DNA of 64,000 bases from positions 682,001 through 746,000 of the forward strand of contig JANFOE010000050.1 of the NCBI GenBank assembly GCA_025667525.1. The letters are read 5' to 3'. Below the pieces are notes generated by a model. The model made no database searches and was not told the DNA's origin. It saw only the letters and a program-made list of their open reading frames with translations. The position numbers were made by a program, and so were the translations under genes. Of the stretch, positions 48,735-59,312 are shown in pieces. The DNA is from Glebionis coronaria. Lineage: Eukaryota > Streptophyta > Magnoliopsida > Asterales > Asteraceae. Positions within the stretch are counted from its first letter, which is position 1, and the number at the start of each line of letters is the position of its first letter.

Positions 48735-50820
48735 TTGAGTTGCATGCTCACCCGAGGGCGTGCACAAATACCTTTTGGTGTACAACCCCTTCCTCCCAAA
48801 AGGAAGAACAAGATAAAGAGTAATAAAAACACCGTCCATCAAGCCGATCCCGAGAATCGTGGTTTGAACAACACACAAGAATCCATGGCCGCCGTTGACA
48901 ATAGACCATTGATGGAGCACCTCCAATCAAATGTGCAAGGATATGCCGATGCCATTGTTATACCCGAGATACCCGCAAACACGTTTGAGCTTAATACATC
49001 TATGATTACCTTGGTTTCTAATACACCTTTTTTCGGGAGACCCAATGATGATCAACAAGATCATATCAAGAAGTTTCTATCTATTTGCAATACAATTAAG
49101 TACAATGGGGTTTCTCATGATGCCATTAAGTTGATCTTGATTCAGTTCTCCCTGGAGGGAAGTGCTAGGTATTAGCTCGATAGACTACCACCTAAGAGCA
49201 TTACCACTTGGGATGACTTTACCAAGAAGTTTTTGAATAGGTTCTCTCCTCCATGTAAGACCACGACTTTGAGAAACCTAATTATTGGATTTCAACAAAA
49301 ACATAATCAAACCTTTAGTGATGCTTAGGAAGTTCAAGGAGTTATTGAGAAAATGCCCCAATTATGGATTCAATAAAGTTCACCAAATCAACATTTTTTA
49401 CAATAGATTAAGACCACATCATCAAGATTCCCTCAACTCCTCCGCGGGTGGGAACATTCTTGCCAAATCCATACAAGAGGCATGGGAGATTATTGAGACT
49501 AAATCCATGGTGCACACAAATAACCAACTTGAAGAGAGGGTCCATGTGGTTCAAGAGGGTGCTACTCCATAATTTGACAAGATTTTCTATCAAAAGTTTG
49601 ATACTATGAATGATACGCTCTTGAAACATTGTGAATTCACCTTGAACAATTCTTCCAACAATAATGTCAATGCCATTGCTACATCATGTGAGACTTGTGG
49701 AGGTCCTTATTCTTACCTACAATGTGACAAGGTTCAAAATTACCAAGGTGAATGTTATGCTTACCAAGATGAACATAGAGAGCAATTCAAACCTAACATC
49801 AACCCTAACAATCTCTCTTACAAGTCAAATAACTACCTTGCTCCACCCGGCTTTCCACCCCAACCACCCACCCAAAATCAAACCAATCCTCCTCAATTTC
49901 TTCAAAGAAATCAAGGACCTATGCCAAACTACCAAGGAAACAACTATAGAGCACCCAATAACTTTCACAATCAAGGAAATAACTTTCATGCAAACAATCA
50001 AGGATTTAATCCACCACCTCCCCCACCTTTTCAAAATCAAGGACATAATCAAGTTTACAATCAAGGAAATGTGCAACCTAATCCCATGGATTTGATTCTT
50101 CAAAAGCTTACTTCTTATGAAAGACAAATGAAGGAGGCTTAAGAGGAAAACAACAAGAAATTTGCTCTTTTATAAACTTAAATTTTGCACACTCAAAGAC
50201 CTCAAGGGGCTCTACCTTCAAACATACAAAAAAATCCAAGGGCTAATGTCAATGCAATCACAACAAGGAGTGGAAAGTCAACTAATGATCCTTCAACACC
50301 TACACCTCCTTTGGTTAAGCCTACTATGGTTCCACCTTGTGATAAGCCTTCAACATTAAACACAACACCTTCAAGCTCTACAACTTCGACACCTACACCT
50401 TCTCATCCTACACCCACTACTCCTTTACCTTCCATACCTACTAATGAAGAAACCAACAAAGAGAACCCTTCAACAACAACTACTCAACCTACAAGAAAAC
50501 CAAGCCTTCCATATCCATCAAGATTGAGAAAGGAGAAACTTAAAAACAAGGATGATATTCAAGTGTCAAACTTTTTGAGAATTTTCAAGCAACTAAACAT
50601 TAACATATCCTTTGCGGAAGCTCTTGCTTATATGCCAAAGTTCGCTAAAATGTTCAAATATCTCCTCTCAAACAAGGAAAAGTTGGTGGATTTGCCTAAC
50701 ACATCACTTAATGAGAATTGCTCCGCCGTGTTGCTTAAAACCTTACCTACAAAACTTAGAGATCCAGGGCGATTTTTGATCCCTTGTAATTTTCCCGGGT
50801 GGAAAATTGCATGGCACTAG
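48735..50820 (+). pseudogene. gag: Element G gag, frameshifted
   Basis: Same start as element H (MSCMLTRGRAQ), the same capsid blocks (FFGRPNDDQQDHIKKF, PPKSITTWDDF, LRNLIIGFQQKHNQTF) and the same CETCGGPYSYLQC motif. An Asn/Gln/Pro-rich tail and a Pro/Thr linker run to [20 protein letters not shown] stop (TAG after GSARY near 49173), a TAG and frame change near 49326-49330, further stops near 49570 and 50140-50175, and a frame change near 50800 break the frame. Gag would form the particle. Confidence 0.88.
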
Positions 50821-51557
50821 CGGATCTTGGGGCAAGCATTAATCTCATGCCTTTATCAGTTTGGCAAAAACTCTTTCTTCCCAAGCTCACTCCTACTAGG
50901 ATGACCCTTGAGTTAGCTAACCGTACTATAGCTTATCCGGTAGGCATAGCAGAGGATGTGTTTGTAGGGGTTGATAAATTCATGTTTCCCGTGGATTTTG
51001 TAGTGGTTGATTATGATATGGACCCGAGAGTTCCTCTTATTGTTGGTAGGCCATTCTTGAGGACGGGTCGTACTCTAATAGATGTGGCGGAAGGAGAATT
51101 AATTATGAGAGTTGAGGATGAGAAAGTGGTGTTTAAGCTAGGGAAAGTCAACAAGAAGTCTCAAAGTTGTGAAACAATTAACATAGTGGATGTTCTTGAT
51201 GAGGTGTGTGATGAGCATTTTCATGAAGCTTGTAAGAATGATAGTGAGAACATGCCTCATGTAGAGACCATTGCCTCAATTGCTCCCTCCTTAACACCAT
51301 TTGGAGAGAGTGATTTCCTCTTGGAGGAATTTGAGTCCAACTTCCTTGGTAATGGTGATTCTTCCATTAATTGGGAAGAAGATATTCTAACTATCCAAAA
51401 ATTGCTCAATGGGGATCCCATTCCTTCACCTACTCCACAAGAAGTTACCATTGATGATCCATCTATAGTAAAACCTTCCATTGAGAGTCCACCTTCCCTA
51501 GAGCTTAAGGATATTTTATCATACCTTGAATATGCCTTCTTAGAAGGAAAGGATTAA
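50799..51557 (+). pseudogene. pol: Element G aspartic protease and linker
   Basis: Retropepsin domain with ADLGASINLM and VPLIVGRPFLRTGRTLIDV, followed by an acidic linker of about 120 residues. The frame is open from the gag junction to a TAA at 51555-51557. The DLG active-site variant is shared with element H. Protease cleaves the Gag-Pol polyprotein. Confidence 0.88.
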
Positions 51558-51581
51558 TTACCCGTTATCATAGAAAAAGAC

Positions 51582-52541
51582 TTGAAAGATAATGAGAAGG
51601 AAAAACTCATAGAGGTGCTTAAGAAACATAAAAAAGCTATAGCATGGAAAATATCCGACATAAGGGGAATTGATCCAAATTTTTGTACACACAAAATACT
51701 TATAGAGAATGATTACAAACCCGCCATTCAAAGCCAAAGAAGGGTTAACCCAAAAATACATGAGGTCATCAAAAAGGAAGTTATCAAACTCCTTGATGCG
51801 GGTATGATTTACCCCATTTCCGACTCTCTATGGGTTAGCCCGGTGCATTGTGTTCCTAAGACGGGTGGAATCACCGTAGTGCCTAATGAGAACAATGAAC
51901 TTATACCCACTAGACTTGTCACGGGTTGGATAGTTTGTATTGATTATAGGAAGCTCAATTATGCTACTAGGAAAGATCATTTCCCATTGCCTTTCATGGA
52001 CCAAATGCTTGAACGCTTGGCGGGAAATGAGTACTATTGTTTTCTAGATGGATTTTCGGGTTATTTCCAAATACCCATTGATCCAAAGGATCAAGAAAAG
52101 ACCACATTTTCTTGTCCCTATGGTACATTTGCCTATAGGAGAATGCCTTTTGGCTTGTGTAATGCACCGGGGACATTCCAAAGGTGTATGATGGCAATAT
52201 TTCATGACATGATTGAGCATACTATGGAAGTCTTCATGGATGATTTCTTGGTCTTTGGAGATTCATTCACTTCTTGTCTCTCCCATTTAGAACGTATGCT
52301 TAAGAGGTGTGAAGAAAGACGTCTTGTTCTTAATTGGGAGAAGTGCCATTTCATGGTCCAAGAGGGGATAGTTTTGGGACATTAGATATCCAATAAGGAT
52401 TTTGAAGTAGATCATGATAAAATTGATGTTATTGCCAAACTTCCCCCACCTACCACGGTGAATGGAGTTAGGAGTTTTTTTGGGTCATGCGGGTTTCTAT
52501 AGACGTTTTATAGAAGATTTTTCTAAGATTGCAAGACCCAT
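51582..52541 (+). pseudogene. pol: Element G reverse transcriptase, interrupted by copia element F
   Basis: RT fingers, palm and part of thumb, with INRVNPKIHE-like start, WVSPVHCVPKTGG, CIDYRKLNYATRKDHFP, FMDDF at the polymerase site (both aspartates present), and NWEKCHFMVQEG. A TAG at 52383-52385 and an extra T near 52480-52487 break the frame. The RFIEDFSKIARP block is cut after 52541 by the LTR of element F. Confidence 0.92.
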
Positions 52542-53000
52542 TGTATGACCTTTACACACGAACCAAACAAGTAAAGTCTCAAACTTTGTGTATCGAAATG
52601 CAAAGATGACGAACTAGATAATAGAACAAGTATAGAGATGATGAAGAGCTAATAAAGATGATAAAGTAGATGAAGATTAAGCAAAGATTAAACTAAAAAA
52701 AGAAAGATTAGATTAAGGAAGGAAAAAGAAAACAAAGATGGTGTTTTTCCTAGTGAGAGAAACAAACACCCATTCTCTCTCTAAGATCAAACAAATGGAA
52801 AACACACACACAAATGAGGCATAGGAAGCCTTTTATACTAAGTAAGAAATGCTTAGGAGGCCTTCCTCATTTTTTGTGTTCGGGACAAAATCCCGTTACA
52901 TAAACAATAATAACTAAAAACTCTCGACATCATTACATAACATTTTTCACGAGCTTCGTAACGATATATTATATGACCATCACTTTAATTACTTCTAACA
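52542..53000 (-). repeat. Element F 3' LTR, 459 bp
   Basis: On the minus strand it begins TGTTAGAAG after a polypurine tract and ends with ATACA at 52542. The plus-strand boundary falls exactly where the element G RT frame stops matching, which supports the end. Confidence 0.85.
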
Positions 53001-53014
53001 ATCTCCCCCTAAGG
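53001..53014 (-). other. Polypurine tract of element F
   Basis: The minus strand reads CCTTAGGGGGAGAT directly before TGTTAG, the classic copia arrangement. Confidence 0.88.
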
Positions 53015-55329
53015 GGTGGTCATGTAATATGTGACTTCACTTCTTTGTTGTTGCAGACTTTGAAGCTCGATGTCTTGAGAGTTTCTTCATATTTCCTTTC
53101 ATGACTTATGATCTTGGATCTTTGATCTTTGCCTTGACTTGATCTTGAAACTTTGCCAGCTTGTGTTCTTGTGTCTTTCCTCACATACTCATGTTTTGTG
53201 TTGTCTTGAAAGCTTGTTAACAATCTCCCTTGATTATCAGAGTAGCAGAAGTCTTTGTCTTTAGATGTTATTGAGATTTCTTCATTTACCTGAGCATGTG
53301 GTCTTGAATTACGACTCTTGAGATTACGCCACCGTTTGCATTCCTCCGGTTTCCCATTATACAGTAAGAATACTGTACCTGTGATTAGGTAAGTTCAAAG
53401 AACTTCCTTGACAGGGTTTCCGACTGTGGTAGCCGTTCTCAATACTTGAATATATCGAAAGATAATTCATAGTAAGGAGTGAATCATGCAGTTCCATTCT
53501 ACTGATTAAGTCATCAATTCAATTTCCTGGAATAAGTTTGAATCAATTAAGAATCAAGCCATCGTTGCTTTCCACTTGATACAAGTTTGATTCATATAGA
53601 ATCACACAAGTTACCTGCCGCAGTGTTGTTTGATGATGACACTGGAAGGATTTCCATTCGTCACTTTAAATACTGAAAAGTATTACTCTGAATGTTCTGG
53701 CAAGATCATAAAGATATTGCGTCGAGACCTGGAACGAGTTTGAATCAATTAAGAATCAAACCACTGTTGCTTTCCGGTTAGCATATGTTTAATTCAAAGT
53801 AAATCGTACATAAGACCTACCGCAGTGCTGTTTGATGTTAACACTGGAAGGATAGAGCGTAGGACTCTGCACTGTGACTACTAGAGAGTATCACTCTGAA
53901 TGTTCTAGCAATACCACAAGGATAGAGCGTAGGACTCTGCAAATTATCGCTTGTGTTCTAAAGATGAACAACAATTGATATATGAAATAAGTGTCCTAAT
54001 GAGATTTTTTTTGATGAATCTCGTTGGCTCTAGACACTATAAGTGCACGTTTCTTTGGTGATCAGAGGCTGGAGCAGACTGCCACCTATTCAATATCTAC
54101 TATCTCGGAGTGAGAAAGTCGATAGAAATGAGTTGAAATCCGTGACAATAAAACAAACTTCTTTTGAGAGAAGCTTGAGTAGGCTGGGAAGGGTTGTGCT
54201 TTGCATCACTGGGTCCATGATGCTTTGTCTTCAATACCATAAATCATCAACATGATTCTGATAGTAGATGTATTGACCCAGTTTCTGCCTAAGTTGTATG
54301 GAGGGCTATTTCTTTTCACCCTTTATCCTTACATTTCTTTTTCATTCTTCAATCCCTTCAATGCTTACTAAGACGTCATAACTAGCACCTTGTTGTGATT
54401 GTTCCAGTGCTAGCATAAGTCATTAGTCGGCATTATTCCCGTACACTCAACTACTTCATCTTTCCTAAGGACTTCTAAGTTCTAATGGATTGTCCATGGG
54501 AAGATCCCTCTGGTTATGGTAGGATCATATGACGAATACCTAACCACCTTTTGACACCAATATCTTCGTGAATAATTGTGTTGAAGGTATAGATATCGTA
54601 ACCAGTGAAACTTTCTATGTCACCAAAAACGCTCCCCCTACATATGTGCATCATAAAGGAAAGATTTTTGCACATATTAGGAAGAGAAAACACTTAAATC
54701 AAAGATCTTATCCAAGATAAAATTTTTTATCACTATTCTACCCCTTAAAAATTGCATGATTGAATTTTTTGTGAAACTAGTGATGAAACATGGAGAGAAT
54801 AATATTCATGAATTATTTATACTCCCCCTCAAAAAGAATTTCTAATTAATATAGGGGAGTATATGAGCACAGAGTTTTGAAACACCTTGAAGAATTGTGC
54901 TCAAAACCGAGAAAACTGAATTTCCCGTTGTTGAGGAAAAATGTACATAAATGAACATTTCCTTGAGTTCATGAGCTTAAAACTTTGAATTTTTTAATAT
55001 AAGCCCATGACCGAGAAAAATAAATTTCCCGTTGTTGAGGAGAAGTCAAAGACTTTCCTTTCTTTAGATATCGGGTTATAGTCTGACATGTGACTATAAG
55101 CCATTATGAGAAGAAAATAGGAAAGACATGTTTTGAAAACATTTTAACTCTCATTCGAACTTTATGTACGTACCCGTGTCGTTTTTAAACAACATTTCTA
55201 AATACGTCCATATTATCGATGTTGTGAGACATGTCGAAGAAGAATATTTTTGGTATTTTTGAAATATTTTCTAATTTTTTATAGGTTTTATATTTTTGTA
55301 TTTTGATTTTCTGATAGATATATACAAGG
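53015..55329 (-). other. Element F 3' noncoding region with extra PPT-like sites, no gene
   Basis: 2.3 kb between the pol stop and the polypurine tract, with no recognisable frame. AGGGGGAG-type purine tracts recur on the minus strand near 54632 and 54824. A 20-bp word beginning GGATAGAGCGTAGGACTCTG occurs at about 53850 and 53920. The words AATTTCCCGTTGTTGAGGA (about 54912 and 55026) are also repeated. Confidence 0.65.
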
Positions 55330-56193
55330 TTACTGCGAATGTGCAAGACGTTCAAGTTCATCTGGAGTGAAACTACGCATACCAAGTCGACGAACCAAGA
55401 ATTCAAATCTTTCTTGAGAAAGAGCTTTGGTGAAGATGTCGTCTAGTTGGTAGTCCGTCTTGACAACGTATAGTTTGATCGTTCCTTTTTCCACATGCTC
55501 CTTTATGAAATGGAATCGGACATCTATGTGCTTTGTCTTAGAGTGTTGGACCGGGTTGCATGATATGGCTATGGCTGATTGTGAATCACAATAAGTAGGA
55601 ACTTTGTTAAAGTGAAAGCCATAATACGTGAGTTGTGTTCTCATCCAAAGGACTTGAGCACTACACACGGATAGAGACACATATTCTGCTTCCGTGGTGG
55701 ACAACGCCGTAAAGTCTTGTTTTCTTGATGACCAGCTCACTAGCTTCTCGCCTAAGAATTGTGCTCCACCGGAAGTGCTCTTGAATGTATCATGACACCC
55801 TGCATGGTCGGCATCTGAAAAGCCAGTGAGATTAAAACCAGAATCCTTCGTATTCCAGAGACCCATGTTAATGGTTCCCCGAAGATAACGAAAGATACTT
55901 TTAACCTCCTTGAGGTGCTTCTCGGTTGGCTTCGCTTCGTACCGAGCACATAAACAAGTAGCATGCATAATGTCCGGTCTGCTTGAGGTTAAGTACATAA
56001 GGGACCCGATCATGCTTCGGTATTTTGTAGCATCTACAAATGTCCCTTTTTTTTATCCAAATCAAGCTTATGTTTAGTGCCCATTGGAGTACCAATAGGA
56101 TCATAGTTTTCCATACCAAATTTCGTTTAAATATCAAGCACATACTTGGACTGATTTATGAAAATACCACGGGGGGATTGGTGAACTTGGAGA
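55330..56193 (-). pseudogene. pol: Element F copia RT end and RNase H, frameshifted
   Basis: From 56193 downward, HQSPRGIFINQSKYVLDI (RT thumb) and PIGTPMGTKHKLD, followed after a poly-A frameshift (8-A run near 56047-56054) and a TAA near 56128 by the intact block MIGSLMYLTSSRPDIMHAT. RNase H then shows FSDADHAGC, STTEAEYVSLS, CDSQSAIAI and KHIDVRFHFI, the acidic residues of the copia enzyme. The end reads LDDIFTKAL and closes at 55330. Upstream pol is removed by the insertion of element B. Confidence 0.92.
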
Positions 56194-59100
56194 TGTAACA
56201 CCCCATTTTCGAAATGGAATATTACGCATAATCATGGCGTGTCATCAAAGCATACAAGGATAAATGTCTAAGCATTATTCAACCATAAAAGGGAAATACC
56301 GGAATCAAACATCGGTAACCCCAAAGTAAAGCTCATCACACACAAACATAAATACTGTAAAAGGAAAGGACGAAACGATGTCCATAGCAACTGTATCAAA
56401 GTAAAGGAAATGCATAAAGTAAAGAAAGACAGTAAAGCTTCCAGTCCATATGCACCTATGTTTGAGATCTACGAGCGTCCCAGAGTACCTGCCGTTTTGG
56501 GAACATGAAAAGGAAAACGGCTGAGCAAGACGCTCAGTGCACGGATGTACAATATAACATGAAATAGGATAAGCATGTAACATATAACAGCGGAAGACTA
56601 AGTTCTGAGTAAACTGGTTAAGTATCAAGAAAACTGGTTTTATAGTTTGAAAAGCCTTATGTTTATCTTGTGAAAACTGTTTTAACATATATATACCATA
56701 GCCCATATAGGTCATGAAAAGGTCACGTGCATGAATACTTGGAGGGGTGACCTCATCATGCTGATTAGAGGGGATGCCTCTAATCAATATACTGGTTTGG
56801 GTAGGAGGGATCAACTCCTTGTGAAGGGTGCAAGGCACACACCACATTCACCATGATTAACTGAATAAAACATGTAACTAGGATGCACCCATACGCCCCA
56901 CCTGATATAATAATATGGCAAAAACTGAAAAGGGACGCCACGAGCAATCACTCCGCCGTGGGGAAGTCATAACATCGGTGCCTCCAATGCTATGGTTATG
57001 GTACCTCCATAACTAGGTGAAACTGGTCATGCTTGTATATGGCTATAGATTATGCTAATTAAACATAAGCAGTTCAAAACAATAAAACAAATGCTGGGGA
57101 AAACAGTTGGCTGCATACGGGGAAATCCTAATAAGGAAAGAATGTCCATACTGAAAGGACGGGAATCCGTACCTCAAGTCCAGTGAATGAACGGAAGAAA
57201 GACTCCTACTTCTGGATCACTAACGCTACATGAATACACACGTGTATAAGTATCGATCCACTGATTACGTACTGGGTTTTGTGTCTCATTATAGCTGATT
57301 TGGTATGTTTTAGGTCATGGTTCACTGTTTAAAGCCTTAAACTGTGTTTATCTTGTATTCTGATTTATCTGATTAAGTATTACTGGTGTTTCATGTATTA
57401 ATATACTTACTGTGTAATAATAAGTAACTTTCCAAAAATAGCAGGTTTCCAAAAATAGAAAGTTTCCAAAAATAGAACGTTTCCAAAAATAGAAAGTTTC
57501 CAAGAATAGAAAGTTTCCAAAAATAGAAAGTTACCAAAAATAGAAAGTTTCCAAAAATAGAAAGTTTCCAAAAATATAAAGTTTCCAAAAATAGAAAGTT
57601 TCCTAAAATAGAATTTACTGCTTAAAACAGATTAGTTTCTAAAAATAGAAAGTTTCCAAAAATAGATCAGCTGCCTTAATTAAATAAGTTTCCATATATA
57701 GAAGGTTTCCATGATTAGATTAGCTGCCTGAAATAGATAGATTTCCATATATAGAAGGTTTCCATTAATAGATTAGTTGCCTTATTTAATTAAGTTTCTA
57801 TAAATAGAAGTTCCCATATTTAGAATTAAGCTGGTTACATAAGCTAACATATAAGTCTAAGTGTTTATAAGCTTGTTTCTTAAGTCATATGATATAGTAT
57901 ATAGTTTAATTATTATTTCATGTATTTTAATTAAACTATAGGTTAAGCATTTTAATTAAAGTATAACATGTTTTAATTAAAATGAAATGAAATACTTAGG
58001 TTAAAATGTGTATTATTATTATTAATAATATAACCTAAGTCATGTCTAAATTAATTAATTATAGGCATGTTTTAATAATTAATTAATTATAACTTGTAAC
58101 ATAAAATACTTAGGTTAAATTAATGTCATGTTAAACTAATAATTAAAATAACCTAAGTCATGATTTAATTAATATTTCATGTTATTAATTAATTATATCC
58201 TAAGTTCATAATTCACAAAAATTAACATGTAGCATAAATCATGATTTAACCAACGAACCATGAATCGGGTATGAATTCGACACCGTACCCCGAGCCAAAC
58301 CCGGGGCACGTGTGCCTCCTTGCTGCCGTGGGTCCCACATGAGCCAACCAAGACCAAAAATGGTCTTGGTGGTGGCGGTAATAGCAAACCAAACCCCCCT
58401 CGGGTTTGTTTTGCTAGGCGGCTAGAAATAAACACCCCTTTAAATCATTCCTTGATTTTAATTAATACCAAAACATGTTAGATCAATGATTAATTATCAT
58501 GTTTAAATAAAAAAAATAATAACATGTTCATGAAAATAATCAAAGATTAAAAGAATTAAAAAGAATTAAAAGAAGGGTTAGAAAGGTATACCACTATGTA
58601 GCTTGGAAAAAGGATGAACAAACACTGATTATAACAATAGTTTTTGAGATCAAAATCAACCAATCACCCTCCTATGGTGATGTGAAGGTGGCGGCACAAA
58701 GAGGAGAAAAAGGAGGAGGAGAAAACTCTTTTTAGGGTTTTTTGTTTATTTCTTGAAAGTGAAAAATGAAAACATGTTTTTACTCTTACCCCCCTTTAGT
58801 AAAAGTCCATGGGCTTAGCCCATTTCTTGTGGTTGTGCCGTGGGTATGGGGGCCCCACATGGGGTACCCGTACCTTTCTCGTGTCCCGATGTTTCGTGTT
58901 CGTTCGTGGTTAAACGTGCTCGTGTTTAAAGTGTTTCTGTTTATTCTATCGTGTCGTTTATCGTAAACTTAACGCTCGTAATTATATTATATGTATTTAC
59001 GTAAATATTCTAGTTCGTAATTTAATTGGTGATCATGATTTAATTATGTTCACGTGACATATTTATTAACTGTTTATCATGAATTCGTACGTAATCGATA

Positions 59101-59235
59101 CTTGTCATGTCATACACGTATGCACTTGCTTGATTATTAGCACATGAATGTGATCAATACTAGATGAGGTAAGTTTTAATCTAGGACGTACGATCTTAAG
59201 GGCACTATTCATGGTAAAAGCATGCGGGTTTTACA
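56194..59235 (-). repeat. Element B 3' LTR, 3.04 kb
   Basis: Begins TGTAAAACCC at 59235 and ends GGGGTGTTACA at 56194 on the minus strand. Conserved blocks are shared with the A and C LTRs. It contains a 17-bp tandem array at 57421-57616 and a CACGTG at 56724-56729 that corresponds to the G-box of A; the TATA copy next to it has drifted. It contains no gene. Confidence 0.92.
57421..57616. repeat. 17-bp tandem array in element B LTR, about 11 copies
   Basis: The unit is close to AGTTTCCAAAAATAGAA, with single-base variants. More diverged copies continue to about 57800. Element C has only two or three units at about 14626-14660, so the array expanded in B. The minus-strand frame over it (FWKLSI repeats) is an artefact. 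Confidence 0.92.
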
Positions 59236-59248
59236 ATTCTTCCCCCCT
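59236..59248 (-). other. Polypurine tract of element B
   Basis: The minus strand reads AGGGGGGAAGAAT directly before TGTAAAACCC. There is a single copy, in contrast to element A. Confidence 0.88.
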
Positions 59249-59312
59249 AAAAAGAATAATTCGTCCCCGAATTATAGATAAAATAAGCTGAAAAGAAGTG
59301 ACATACCCGAAC

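Larger units (their letters stand above)
33259..52541 (+). mobile_element. Element G: Athila-type Ty3/gypsy retrotransposon, split by D and F
   Basis: This plus-strand element of the same family as H has a 5' LTR (33259-34302 and 45954-47973), an Asp-tRNA PBS, a leader, gag, protease and reverse transcriptase, up to the point where copia element F interrupts it at 52541. RNase H, integrase and the 3' LTR should lie beyond the right edge of the window. Element D sits inside the LTR. The coding parts have several stops and frameshifts. Confidence 0.9.
52542..56193 (-). mobile_element. Element F: Ty1/copia retrotransposon, 3' portion
   Basis: A minus-strand copia element of which the 3' LTR, a long 3' noncoding region and the end of pol are visible. 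It is inserted in the RT of element G at 52541 and is itself cut at 56193 by element B. The remainder lies beyond the right edge. The long 3' region with several polypurine-like sites is reminiscent of Sireviruses; this is a tentative assignment. Confidence 0.88.

Noticed and set aside
54043..54255. 70-codon plus-strand frame in element F's 3' region
   Set aside because: Short, antisense to the element, no recognisable domain.
57421..57616. Regular short repeats that could suggest a CRISPR array
   Set aside because: There are no unique spacers, the unit is a 17-bp direct tandem, and the context is a plant LTR.
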